From assembly GCA_947565255.1 (NCBI GenBank), contig CANOFI010000083.1:1-8899 (forward strand): a stretch of 8,899 nt of DNA, in the 5' to 3' direction. The notes beneath the pieces are model-generated. The model was not told where the DNA came from. It searched no databases and saw nothing but the letters and a program-made list of their open reading frames with translations. Source of the DNA: an uncultured Lachnospiraceae bacterium (GTDB taxonomy: Bacteria; Bacillota; Clostridia; Lachnospirales; Lachnospiraceae). Position numbers and translations under genes: made by a program. This document shows, in pieces, positions 1-6,770 of this stretch (position 1 is the stretch's first letter; each line of letters begins with the position of its first letter).

Positions 1-42
1 CCTTCCTGTCTATTCCTACCCTATCCGGTAAAAGCACCGGAT
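1..42 (-). promoter_or_regulatory. Hairpin after asd and a possible ribosome binding site for the next gene
   Basis: A perfect 7-bp inverted repeat, ATCCGGT (23-29) and ACCGGAT (36-42), with a 6-nt loop lies directly at the asd stop codon. On the minus strand it is not followed by a T tract but by purine-rich sequence ending in AGGAAGG (plus positions 1-7). It therefore does not look like an intrinsic terminator for asd. The AGGAAGG could be the ribosome binding site of a next minus-strand gene starting just outside the window. In many Clostridia asd is followed by dapA, so that is a guess for the neighbour, not something seen here. Confidence 0.4.
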
Positions 43-1127
43 TATTTTGCCTGAATATATCCCTTCGCCTTTAACATCTCCGCACAGAGCACCGCACCTC
101 CGGCAGCTCCTCTTACCGTATTGTGAGACAGTCCGACAAATTTAAAATCATACACGCTGTCTTCCCGGATACGTCCGACCGACACTCCCATTCCATGCTC
201 GTAATCCACATCGAGCTGAACCTGCGGACGGTTGTCTTCCTCCATATAGCGGATAAACTGCTTTGGCGCGCTTGGAAGCTCTAATTTCTGCGGTTCGCCG
301 CTGAACGCCTCCAGCTTTGCAATCAACTGCTCCTTTGTCGGTTTTTTCCTGAACTTCACAAATACAGCCGCCGTATGCCCGTTCAGTACCGGAACACGGA
401 TACACTGACATGTAATCACCGGACTTTCTGCAGACACGATGACGCCGTCTTTTATTTCACCCCATATGCGGAGCGGTTCTTTTTCCGATTTTTCCTCCTC
501 GCCGCCTATGTAGGGAATGACGTTTTCCACCATCTCCGGCCAGTCTTTAAAGGTTTTTCCTGCTCCGGAAATCGCCTGGTACGTCGTTGCCACGACCTCA
601 TAAGGCTCAAACTCCTTCCACGCCGTCAGCACCGGCGCATAGCTCTGAATGGAGCAGTTCGGCTTGACCGCTACAAATCCTCTCGTTGTGCCGAGCCGTT
701 TTTTCTGGGATGCAATTACCTCAAAATGCTCCGGATTGATTTCCGGAATCACCATCGGCACATCCGGCGTCCACCTGTGCGCACTGTTATTGGAGACAAC
801 CGGCGTTTCCGTCTTTGCATACGCCTCTTCAATCGCTTTAATCTCTTCTTTTGTCATATCCACCGCACTGAATACAAAATCGACTTCTGCGGCTACCTTC
901 TCCACTTCATTGACATTCATAACGACCAGACTTTTTACCGCCTCCGGCATCGGCGTATCCATTTTCCAGCGTCCTCCTACCGCATCCTCGTACGTTTTCC
1001 CTGCAGAGCGCGGACTTGCTGCAACCGCAGTCACCTCAAACCATGGATGGTTTTCCAAAAGAGAGATAAAACGCTGTCCAACCATTCCGGTAGCACCTAA
1101 AATACCTGTTCTTAACTTCTGACCCAT
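42..1127 (-). CDS. asd: Aspartate-semialdehyde dehydrogenase
   Basis: Cytosolic enzyme that reduces aspartyl-4-phosphate with NADPH to aspartate 4-semialdehyde, the branch-point precursor of lysine/diaminopimelate, threonine and methionine. The protein from the chosen start is 361 residues, normal for the family. The nucleotide-binding GATGMVGQRF loop is at residues 11-20, the catalytic Cys is at about 158 in KPNCSIQSYAP, and a catalytic-type His is at about 251 in VPVLNGHTAAV. SNNSAHRW and the overall pattern resemble the archaeal/fungal-type branch of the family rather than the E. coli type, as judged by eye. The open frame extends to 1187, but the ATG at 1127 is preferred: it has GGAG 9 nt upstream, and the conserved fold begins right after it. 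The upstream ATG has no good ribosome binding site. It has its own promoter and a structured leader (1188-1282), and probably continues into a further gene to the left. Confidence 0.95.
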   Translation of the reverse strand: MGQKLRTGILGATGMVGQRFISLLENHPWFEVTAVAASPRSAGKTYEDAVGGRWKMDTPMPEAVKSLVVMNVNEVEKVAAEVDFVFSAVDMTKEEIKAIEEAYAKTETPVVSNNSAHRWTPDVPMVIPEINPEHFEVIASQKKRLGTTRGFVAVKPNCSIQSYAPVLTAWKEFEPYEVVATTYQAISGAGKTFKDWPEMVENVIPYIGGEEEKSEKEPLRIWGEIKDGVIVSAESPVITCQCIRVPVLNGHTAAVFVKFRKKPTKEQLIAKLEAFSGEPQKLELPSAPKQFIRYMEEDNRPQVQLDVDYEHGMGVSVGRIREDSVYDFKFVGLSHNTVRGAAGGAVLCAEMLKAKGYIQAK

Positions 1128-1187
1128 TTTCTTTTTCTCCAATCTATCATTTTCCTGTCTGCCTTCATTATAAAAGAAATCCGGCAT

Positions 1188-1234
1188 TCCGTCCGAAAGA
1201 CTACAATCTGCTCCTCTTGTCTTTCTACGACGGA
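1188..1234 (-). promoter_or_regulatory. Hairpin in the asd 5' leader
   Basis: Plus strand TCCGTC (1188-1193), one base, GAAAGAC (1195-1201), a 17-nt loop, GTCTTTC (1219-1225), three bases, GACGGA (1229-1234). The arms pair perfectly as 6 bp plus 7 bp, separated by a 1-versus-3-nt internal bulge. It sits between the predicted transcription start (about 1247) and the asd ribosome binding site, so it would be transcribed as part of the leader. It lacks a following T tract, and I see no T-box sequence and nothing recognisable as a lysine riboswitch. Its function is unknown. Confidence 0.55.
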
Positions 1235-1253
1235 CAATTGTGTTTTCTATAAA

Positions 1254-1282
1254 ATACTATACCATTTTTCCCAATCATGCAA
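1254..1282 (-). promoter_or_regulatory. Predicted sigma-A promoter of asd
   Basis: Minus strand TTGCAT (-35, plus positions 1277-1282), a 17-bp spacer and TAGTAT (-10, 1254-1259). An overlapping reading is an extended -10, TGGTATAGT, with TATAGT at 1256-1261 and a 15-bp spacer. Either reading gives a leader of about 120 nt before the asd ATG and implies asd can be transcribed separately from argH. Confidence 0.55.
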
Positions 1283-1361
1283 CTTATTTTTTTATTTTCG
1301 TTCTTTTTGTAAAAAAATGTAGTTTTTGCACTGTTTTTTTGGGCAATCTGCTCAAATCTCA

Positions 1362-2759
1362 TCACGCCTGTCCCAGCGGTGCGCTTTCTTTTAAATAATT
1401 TTCACAGACTGTAAGCACCTGCTGCATCGCCGCAGTTCCCGGCGCGCCTATGGTATTTCTCTTATTGACACAGTTTTCCATGCTGACTGCCTCGTAAATA
1501 TCTTCCTCAAATTCCGGGCTGATTGCTTTGTATTGCTTGAGCGTCAAATCATCCAGCGCAACATTTTTTTCAAGGCAAAGCAGCACCAAACGGCCGACAA
1601 TTCCATGGGCATCCCGAAACGGAACCCCCTTATTTACAAGATAATCCGCTGCGTCTGTTGCATTTGTGAATCCATTTTTGGCACTGTTTTTCATCGTTTC
1701 CTTCTGAAACTGCATGCTGGCCAGCATTCCATTGAATAGCTTTACACATCCCTTTACCGTGTCGATGGCATCGAACGTCAGTTCTTTATCTTCCTGCATA
1801 TCCTTGTTATAGGCAAGCGGAATTCCTTTCATCGTTGTCAGAATCGACATGAGCGCGCCGTACACACGGCCGGTCTTTCCGCGCACAAGCTCTGCAATAT
1901 CCGGATTTTTCTTTTGCGGCATAATGCTGCTTCCGGTGCTGTATGTATCGTCGATTTCGACAAACTGATACTCATTGGAATTCCATATGATAATCTCCTC
2001 GCAAAACCGGCTTAAATGCATCATGACCGTGGACATTGCACTTAAAAGTTCAATGACATAATCGCGGTCCGATACGGAATCCATGCTGTTTAACGTAGGT
2101 CCTGCAAAGCCCAGAAGTTCTGCGGTGTACTCACGGTCTAACGGATAGGTGGTGCCCGCCAGCGCACCGGCGCCGAGCGGACAAAGATTCATCCTTTTAT
2201 AAATATCCGCCATACGCCCCCTGTCGCGCTTAAACATCTCAAAATATGCGCCCATATGATGCGCTAATGTCACCGGCTGGGCCTTTTGCAAATGCGTAAA
2301 TCCAGGCATAAATGTTTCTGTATTCTCTTTCATTATATGATAAATAGTCTGCAAAAGTTCTTTTAACAGACCGTCTAATTCTGCGACTTCGTCCCGTACA
2401 TACAGCTTCATGTCCAGAGCAACCTGGTCGTTGCGGCTTCTCCCCGTATGTAATTTTTTTCCGACATCCCCGATGCGGTCAATTAATGTAGCCTCAACAA
2501 AGCTATGGATGTCTTCGTATTTATCTGAAATTTCCAGATTTCCATTTTCCACATCCTCTAAAATGCCTTCCAGCCCCTTTAAAATGGCATCGCATTCTTC
2601 CCCTGTCAAAATGCCCTGCTTTGCAAGCATTTTCACATGCGCGATACTCCCATTGATATCCTGTTTATAAAATTTTCTGTCAAATAATATCGAAGCATTA
2701 AAATTGTATACCAGCTGGTCTGTTTCTTTTGTAAAACGACCGCCCCACAGTTGTGCCAT
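1362..2759 (-). CDS. argH: Argininosuccinate lyase
   Basis: Catalyses the last step of arginine synthesis, splitting argininosuccinate into arginine and fumarate; a cytosolic homotetramer of the aspartase/fumarase superfamily. The 465-residue length is typical. Superfamily landmarks are all present: WGGRF at residues 5-9, HTGRSRNDQVA at 104-114, GFTHLQKAQP with the catalytic-type His at about 156, and the signature GSSIMPQKKNPD at 276-287, whose second Ser is the likely catalytic base. The ATG has AGGAGGAG a few bases upstream. No argG or other arginine gene is in the window, so argH is separated from the rest of its pathway here. It lies 63 bp downstream of queH and 234 bp upstream of asd. 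Its own promoter overlaps the queH stop codon. No convincing intrinsic terminator follows it, so read-through into asd is possible. Confidence 0.97.
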   Translation of the reverse strand: MAQLWGGRFTKETDQLVYNFNASILFDRKFYKQDINGSIAHVKMLAKQGILTGEECDAILKGLEGILEDVENGNLEISDKYEDIHSFVEATLIDRIGDVGKKLHTGRSRNDQVALDMKLYVRDEVAELDGLLKELLQTIYHIMKENTETFMPGFTHLQKAQPVTLAHHMGAYFEMFKRDRGRMADIYKRMNLCPLGAGALAGTTYPLDREYTAELLGFAGPTLNSMDSVSDRDYVIELLSAMSTVMMHLSRFCEEIIIWNSNEYQFVEIDDTYSTGSSIMPQKKNPDIAELVRGKTGRVYGALMSILTTMKGIPLAYNKDMQEDKELTFDAIDTVKGCVKLFNGMLASMQFQKETMKNSAKNGFTNATDAADYLVNKGVPFRDAHGIVGRLVLLCLEKNVALDDLTLKQYKAISPEFEEDIYEAVSMENCVNKRNTIGAPGTAAMQQVLTVCENYLKESAPLGQA

Positions 2760-2796
2760 GTCTTTCTCCTCCTATCTGCCTTTTTTTGTTTTCATT

Positions 2797-2826
2797 AGCA
2801 TACCATATTCCATGATTCTCTGTCAA
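2797..2826 (-). promoter_or_regulatory. Predicted argH promoter overlapping the queH stop codon
   Basis: Minus strand consensus TTGACA (plus positions 2821-2826), an 18-bp spacer and TATGCT (2797-2802) preceded by TGG, giving an extended -10. The TGA inside TTGACA is the stop codon of queH. The predicted transcript starts near 2790, about 30 nt before the argH ATG, which leaves room for the AGGAGGAG ribosome binding site. Confidence 0.6.
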
Positions 2827-3488
2827 TGAGCTCCCTTCTGGTTTTCAAATAATGCCGCCCCTTCTTTTTGCCTTTCCCTCTCCTTTAACGAATACACGCA
2901 TCCGCAGTAGTCCTGTCTATACATGCCATATTCCCTGGAAAGCTCCGTGGAACGCTTATAGCCGTTGCGCTTCTTGAAATCGGAAACCAGATAGCGAACC
3001 CCATACTCATTCTCAAGCCTTTTCCCGATTTCATTCAGCTTGCGGGCATTTTTTAAGGGACTGATGGACAAGGTCGTCGTAAAATAATCCATCTGCAGCT
3101 TTTTCGCAAGCTCTGCGCTCTCCCGAAGCCGCAGCTCATAGCAGCGAAAACACCGTTCCCCGCCCTCCGGACAATGTTCAAACCCTTTCGCCATGGCATA
3201 AAAAGCGTCTGTATCAAATGCTCCCTCCACAAAAGACACCGGATGCTCCGTGGGAAGCTTCTGAATAAATTCCTTTTGTTCCTTTGCTCTGTGGCGATAC
3301 TCCTCCTCCGGAAAAATGTTTGGATTATAATAAAAAACGGTAATCGAAAAATATTCAGACAGGTATTCCAGACAATAGCTGCTGCAGGGCGCACAGCAGC
3401 TGTGCAGCAAAAGTGTCGGAATTGTATGTGCATTCGCGATTGTTTCGACAATTGCATCCAGTTGTTTCTGGTAATTCATCTGGTTCAT
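2823..3488 (-). CDS. queH: Epoxyqueuosine reductase QueH
   Basis: Reduces epoxyqueuosine in tRNA to queuosine, the final step of the wobble-base modification at position 34 of tRNAs with GUN anticodons (Tyr, His, Asn, Asp). This is the cobalamin-independent family (formerly DUF208) that replaces QueG in many Firmicutes. The 221 residues carry its conserved cysteines: HSCCAPCSSY (Cys31, Cys32, Cys35), ERCFRCYELR (Cys113, Cys116) and DYCGCVYS (Cys195, Cys197), expected to hold the iron-sulfur centre and the redox-active pair. FYYNPNIFP (52-60) and SPLKN (143-147) also fit the family. The frame stays open to 3677, but that extension runs through the opposite-strand tRNA gene and its promoter. 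The ATG at 3488 has GGAGG 7 nt upstream and is clearly the start. argH follows 63 bp downstream. No other queuosine gene is visible. Confidence 0.93.
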   Translation of the reverse strand: MNQMNYQKQLDAIVETIANAHTIPTLLLHSCCAPCSSYCLEYLSEYFSITVFYYNPNIFPEEEYRHRAKEQKEFIQKLPTEHPVSFVEGAFDTDAFYAMAKGFEHCPEGGERCFRCYELRLRESAELAKKLQMDYFTTTLSISPLKNARKLNEIGKRLENEYGVRYLVSDFKKRNGYKRSTELSREYGMYRQDYCGCVYSLKERERQKEGAALFENQKGAH

Positions 3489-3550
3489 AACGATTCCTCC
3501 ATATATCAGGCCAGAGCGCGTCTGAAAAGTTTTGCTGAAGCATTTGCAGG

Positions 3551-3579
3551 ATTTTGCAGGACGCGACAATAACGGGCAA
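3551..3579 (-). promoter_or_regulatory. Weak candidate promoter for queH
   Basis: Minus strand TTGCCC (plus positions 3574-3579), a 17-bp spacer and CAAAAT (3551-3556), each matching consensus at four of six positions. It lies 60-90 bp upstream of the queH start. It overlaps a 10-bp tandem repeat (3543-3562). This is only the best match in the interval; a different start site is possible. Confidence 0.25.
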
Positions 3580-3611
3580 AGATGCAAACCAGGATTTTTT
3601 TTAAAAAAGAC

Positions 3612-3640
3612 TTGCTTTTTCAAAAAAAATGTTGTATAAT
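3612..3640 (+). promoter_or_regulatory. Promoter of the tRNA-Thr gene
   Basis: TTGCTT (3612-3617), a 17-bp spacer and perfect TATAAT (3635-3640) lie just 10 bp before the first base of the mature tRNA. The spacer and flank are very A/T-rich, as expected of a strong stable-RNA promoter. Confidence 0.85.
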
Positions 3641-3650
3641 TTCTTTCAGT

Positions 3651-3723
3651 GCTGAAATAGCTCAGTTGGTAGAGCACTTCACTCGTAATGAAGGGGTCGT
3701 GGGTTCAAGTCCCATTTTCAGCT
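3651..3723 (+). tRNA. tRNA-Thr (anticodon CGU)
   Basis: A complete cloverleaf. Acceptor GCTGAAA (3651-3657) pairs perfectly with TTTCAGC (3716-3722). The D stem is GCTC/GAGC with loop AGTTGGTA. The anticodon stem CTTCA/TGAAG holds loop CTCGTAA, giving anticodon CGT, which reads ACG (threonine). The T arm is GTGGG-TTCAAGT-CCCAT with one G-U pair. The discriminator at 3723 is T and no CCA follows, so the 3' end must be added by CCA-adding enzyme. It is a single-gene transcript flanked by its own promoter and terminator, divergent from queH. Confidence 0.97.
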
Positions 3724-3724
3724 T

Positions 3725-3753
3725 AAGGGAACCGCATGCCGGTTCCCTTTTTT
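3725..3753 (+). terminator. Intrinsic terminator of tRNA-Thr
   Basis: A perfect 10-bp stem, AAGGGAACCG (3725-3734) and CGGTTCCCTT (3740-3749), with a 5-nt loop. A run of six T (3748-3753) overlaps the foot of the stem. It starts 2 bp after the tRNA. Confidence 0.93.
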
Positions 3754-3839
3754 ATGCGCAGGCGCATGAGACGCGCGGCGGGCAGGGAAGGTTCCACTAC
3801 TCGATTTTTACAGGAAATTGCACTGCAGATTCCCGGATT

Positions 3840-4190
3840 TTACTGTGCTCCCTGGCCGGATACCGCCTCTTTGGTCGCCTCCATGCCGTCAAACGGTACC
3901 TCTTCGCCCAGCAGTTCGTTATCCAGTGCTGCTAAGTAATTGCGGATGGCGTCCACATTGACCTTCTCGCTGCCGGTTTCTTCCCTCGATGTCTTCATCT
4001 GTTCCTTTTTCTGCGCTTCGGCTTCCTTTTCCTCCTGCTTTTTCTGATGCTGGTCATACATAACCCATGCGCCGCCCCCTGCACAGGCAATCACAACTGC
4101 AATTATAAGCATTATTGCAATTTTTTTCTGCTGTTTTTGCTTTTTTTCCAGCTCTTTTTTTCTCTTTGCACTTAATTTTTTCTGACTCAT
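3840..4190 (-). CDS. Small single-pass membrane protein of unknown function
   Basis: Function not recognised. The 116-residue product has a strongly basic, lysine-rich N-terminus (1-23, including KRKKELEKKQKQQKK), one hydrophobic segment at about 24-45 (ending in a Gly-Gly-Gly-Ala-Trp stretch), then a charged, Gln/Glu/Lys-rich region (46-70) that may be helical or coiled coil. The tail (about 77-116) is acidic and includes VNVDAIRNYLAALDNELLG. The positive N-terminus suggests it stays in the cytoplasm with the C-terminus outside. The ATG at 4190 has GAGG about 9 nt upstream. A 60-codon overlapping frame starting at 4236 lacks a ribosome binding site and was not called. It lies 110 bp downstream of the M18 aminopeptidase, so co-transcription is possible. 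No terminator follows in its own direction. Confidence 0.75.
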   Translation of the reverse strand: MSQKKLSAKRKKELEKKQKQQKKIAIMLIIAVVIACAGGGAWVMYDQHQKKQEEKEAEAQKKEQMKTSREETGSEKVNVDAIRNYLAALDNELLGEEVPFDGMEATKEAVSGQGAQ

Positions 4191-4300
4191 CTTTTCTTTC
4201 CTCTTTTTCTCTGTCTGCCCAAAGGGCTTTTTTCATAAAATTACCATTTCGTACTAAAGCGTTTCTGAAGGCGTTTAAAACTCATTCACACTCTGCTGTT

Positions 4301-5623
4301 TTATAAACAAAAAAATGCATTTAACAGTTTCTGTGCCGCAAGCTGGTCGTCTTTCCCCATCAATTCTCTTGCCGAATGCATTGCAAGAAGCGGCACGCCC
4401 AGGTCTACAATATTGACCGGCACAAGAGAACCGGCAATTGCCCCTAACGTACTGCCTCCGGTTCCGTCCGAACGGTTTACGGACTTCTGGTAATCAATGC
4501 CCTCCTGCTCACAGAGCTGCTGCACAACGGCAATCGCCTCGCAGTCTGTCGCATAGCTCTGGGAGCAGGCCTCCTTCAAGCAGATGCCGCCCCCAAGCAC
4601 AGGCTTGTTTGTCACATCATATTTGGCAGTATGGTTCGGATGCAGCCCGTGCGACACGTCAACCGACAACAGCAGGCTGTCCGATATATTTTCCATATAA
4701 ACACTGCGGCTTATGCCGAGGGAATTGTATATTTTTTCCAATACCCAGGAAAGAAACACGGAGCCTGCACCCTGCTTCGTCCTGCTTCCAATTTCCTCAT
4801 GGTCAAAAATGGCAATCAGGTTAATCCCGTCCTGCCTCGTACATGTTGTAAGCGCTTCCAAAAGGGCAAACGAGGACGTCAGGTTATCCAGCCTCGGCGC
4901 AGACAAAAACTGCCCTTCCATCCCGACAAACATCGGCTCGTCCACATTATATACACTCAGCTCATAATCCAGAATGTCTTCTTTCTTTACCTGAAGCGCA
5001 TGTGCAAGATATTCCATAAAGAACTCTGTTTTTTCTTTCTTGTTCTCATCCCCGGTTTTCTTGTCTTTCTCTGAAATGTCTATGCCGCATACAGGCAGCA
5101 TATCAATTTGCCGGTTTAATTCCACACCTTTGTTTACCTCACGATTAATATGAATCGGCATATTCGGAATCGTCAGAACCGGCTTTAGTAAATCGACATA
5201 ACGAATTTTCGGCCGAAAGGGATCCTCCCCTTTCAGCGCTACCCTGCCTGCCACGGAAAGCGGACGGTCTAACCAGGTATTCAGGATTGCACCGCCGTAC
5301 ACCTCAACATTTAATTTGCGGTATCCCTCTTCCTTTATTTCCGGATTTGTCTTGATTCTGAGACAGGGAAAATCCCCGTGCGATGCCGCCATGCGGAGTG
5401 CACTGCGGTGCGGCGCCTTCTCCCCCACCGTAAAGGCAAACAGGGCGGAGCCGTGGTGTACTACATAATACTTTCCGCCGTTTTCAATATTCCATGCCTG
5501 CCGGAATTTAAGCGGTACAAATCCGGCTGCTTCCAGCTGTCTTACGGAAGCATTCACGACATGAAACGGGGATGTTCCTTCTTTGATATACTGAAAAAAA
5601 CGTTCAAAATATTCCTGCTCCAT
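4301..5623 (-). CDS. M18 family aminopeptidase
   Basis: Metalloaminopeptidase of family M18 (aspartyl aminopeptidase type), a cytosolic, usually dodecameric zinc enzyme that removes N-terminal residues from peptides. The 440-residue length fits. Metal-ligand and catalytic motifs appear in family order: SHGDFPCLRIK (His82), VYGGAILNTWLDRPLSVAGR (108-127), RLDNL (Asp245), FDHEEIGSRTKQGA (Glu276 and Glu277), VDVSHGLHPNH (Asp322) and AMHSARE (His416). The usual bacterial motif begins SHTDSP; here it is SHGDFP, a mild variation. Residues 184-200 form a lysine/glutamate-rich insert, probably a surface loop. The ATG has AAGGAG 4-5 nt upstream. It lies 61 bp after the AlkD-like gene with no terminator between, so the two are probably in one transcript. 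Substrate preference (acidic or other residues) cannot be read from sequence. Confidence 0.92.
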   Translation of the reverse strand: MEQEYFERFFQYIKEGTSPFHVVNASVRQLEAAGFVPLKFRQAWNIENGGKYYVVHHGSALFAFTVGEKAPHRSALRMAASHGDFPCLRIKTNPEIKEEGYRKLNVEVYGGAILNTWLDRPLSVAGRVALKGEDPFRPKIRYVDLLKPVLTIPNMPIHINREVNKGVELNRQIDMLPVCGIDISEKDKKTGDENKKEKTEFFMEYLAHALQVKKEDILDYELSVYNVDEPMFVGMEGQFLSAPRLDNLTSSFALLEALTTCTRQDGINLIAIFDHEEIGSRTKQGAGSVFLSWVLEKIYNSLGISRSVYMENISDSLLLSVDVSHGLHPNHTAKYDVTNKPVLGGGICLKEACSQSYATDCEAIAVVQQLCEQEGIDYQKSVNRSDGTGGSTLGAIAGSLVPVNIVDLGVPLLAMHSARELMGKDDQLAAQKLLNAFFCL

Positions 5624-5684
5624 TGTTCTCCTTCTTTCCCTGCATTTTCTGACACGCTCCAGAGCGCTTCGAAATCTGCTCTTT

Positions 5685-6419
5685 CTATATGGTTTCTATA
5701 TGTTTCTTCCATTCTGCCTGCTTTTTCCGAAGCTGCTCTTTCTGCTGCGGCAAAATCTGTCTGGATTCGCACGCCTTCTGTATTGCCTTTTGCTTTGTAA
5801 ATGCATCTAAATGGCAGCGGTCTAAAAACCCCAGCGTTTCTCTATAATCGTTTACCAGACAGACGGACAATGCCCAGGCCACCGCCATCTGCACATAGTA
5901 TCCGGCCGTATCCATCCCGTCAAACAGCGCAAACATCCGGTTTAAATATGCTTCCTCTACATAAAAATCAAGCAGCATCACAACCCCGAAGCGCCGTTCA
6001 AATTCCCCGTCCGACTGTATATACTCCCGTATGAAATCGAACATATATTCTTTATGTTTTTTTGTAATTTTCAGTCCGGCACAGAAAATGTCACACACGG
6101 CCCAGTTGTCAATTTTGGGAACAAATTCCCGAATCTGCTCTAAAACTGTTTCAAGCTCCGGCTTAGGCTGCAATCCGATTATCATCCCCTGCAGCAGCCG
6201 TTCCTCATAGCAGTCATCTGCAATGACACCAAGCAACTTTTTGGCCGAATACTGCTTCAGCAGTTCTTTCGCATACCCGCGAAGCACCGGCACCCTGACT
6301 CCGACAATGGTCTCATTGCCGGGCACAAGTTTGCCGTGAAATTCTTTATACTTTTCATCCTTCAGGGAAAAAATATGCTCCCTGATTCGCCCCTGCAGTG
6401 CAGTATCTTCTGCTTTCAT
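5685..6419 (-). CDS. AlkD-like DNA alkylation repair protein (HEAT-repeat fold)
   Basis: Resembles the AlkD family of DNA glycosylases, built from HEAT-like helical repeats, which remove N3- and N7-alkylated purines without base flipping. The 244 residues are all-helical in character. Family-type residues are visible: VGVRVPVLRGYAKEL (39-53), KIDNWAVCD (102-110; Trp106 and Asp110 match the Trp/Asp pair of Bacillus AlkD), ERRFGVVMLLDFY (141-153; the Arg pair would include the catalytic-type Arg) and MAVAWALSVCL (178-188; Trp182). The residue matching is from memory, not alignment. Many Clostridia carry paralogues annotated this way whose glycosylase activity is untested. The start has GAGGA about 9 nt upstream. 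It is 84 bp downstream of the small Cys-rich gene and 61 bp upstream of the M18 gene, all in one direction. Confidence 0.85.
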   Translation of the reverse strand: MKAEDTALQGRIREHIFSLKDEKYKEFHGKLVPGNETIVGVRVPVLRGYAKELLKQYSAKKLLGVIADDCYEERLLQGMIIGLQPKPELETVLEQIREFVPKIDNWAVCDIFCAGLKITKKHKEYMFDFIREYIQSDGEFERRFGVVMLLDFYVEEAYLNRMFALFDGMDTAGYYVQMAVAWALSVCLVNDYRETLGFLDRCHLDAFTKQKAIQKACESRQILPQQKEQLRKKQAEWKKHIETI

Positions 6420-6503
6420 CTGCCCAATCCTCTTCTATTTTATCTTTCGCAAACCCTGCTTTTTTCTGCATACCGGCTCCCGACGGTTTTTCTGCTGTAA
6501 AAA

Positions 6504-6683
6504 CTACATCTGCTTCCTCACAATGACGTATTCATCGCCGAATTTGTAATATGGACAGGCGTAATGCGTATCCATCATAAAATGTGCCATTTCGTCCTCA
6601 TCCAGGTCCACAGAACAACTATACTCTTCATATTCTTCGTCATATTCATAATACACACAGGTATCACAGCTTGTCTTTCCCAC
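6504..6683 (-). CDS. Small acidic Cys-containing protein, DUF6472-like, GTG start
   Basis: A 59-residue protein of unknown function that resembles small proteins common in Lachnospiraceae (DUF6472, recalled by pattern). It starts with MGKTSCDTCVYYEYDEEYEEY, carries CxxC at residues 6-9, a third Cys near 22, a central acidic stretch (DLDEDEMAHF), a CPYY motif (Cys42) and ends in EYVIVRKQM. Four cysteines in this spacing suggest a small metal-binding fold, which is inference. The frame is open to 6722, also beginning with GTG, but the GTG at 6683 is chosen because a strong AGGAGAGGAG lies 6 nt upstream and it begins exactly at the conserved part. It heads the run DUF6472-like, AlkD-like, M18 and has its own promoter. 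Confidence 0.82.
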   Translation of the reverse strand: MGKTSCDTCVYYEYDEEYEEYSCSVDLDEDEMAHFMMDTHYACPYYKFGDEYVIVRKQM

Positions 6684-6689
6684 AAAAAA

Positions 6690-6699
6690 CTCCTCTCCT
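6690..6699 (-). promoter_or_regulatory. Ribosome binding site that fixes the GTG start at 6683
   Basis: Minus strand AGGAGAGGAG followed by six T and then GTG. This spacing is ideal for the GTG at 6683. It lies inside the longer open frame, so that upstream part is most likely untranslated leader. Confidence 0.75.
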
Positions 6700-6770
6700 G
6701 CCGGGGCAGATTGATACCGCACCCCAAAAATGCCGCGGCAGCTTCTGCTCTCGTCTTTTGCACTATGCTC

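Noticed and set aside
375..1122. Long plus-strand frames opposite asd
   Set aside because: They are antisense shadows of a confidently identified gene; no promoter or ribosome binding site and no recognisable domain.
1128..1187. N-terminal extension of asd from an ATG at 1187
   Set aside because: No good ribosome binding site, the added 20 residues are unlike the family, and the ATG at 1127 has GGAG at proper spacing.
1325..1357. Inverted repeat TTTGGGCA/TGCTCAAA near the argH stop as a terminator
   Set aside because: On the minus strand it contains an A-C mismatch and is followed by a run of A rather than T; on the plus strand there is no gene to terminate.
3489..3677. N-terminal extension of queH to 3677
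   Set aside because: It runs through the tRNA-Thr gene and its promoter on the other strand; the ATG at 3488 has a clear GGAGG site and fits the family length.
4214..4234. GCCC-AAA-GGGC followed by T run as a plus-strand terminator
   Set aside because: The stem is only 4 bp with a 3-nt loop, and there is no plus-strand gene upstream to terminate.
4054..4236. 60-codon minus-strand frame overlapping the membrane protein gene
   Set aside because: No ribosome binding site, low-complexity composition that mirrors the Lys-rich real frame, and an overlap with a better-supported gene.
4191..4300. Promoter for the small membrane protein gene
   Set aside because: Only poor hexamer matches such as TTTAAA-17-TAGTAC; not strong enough to call.
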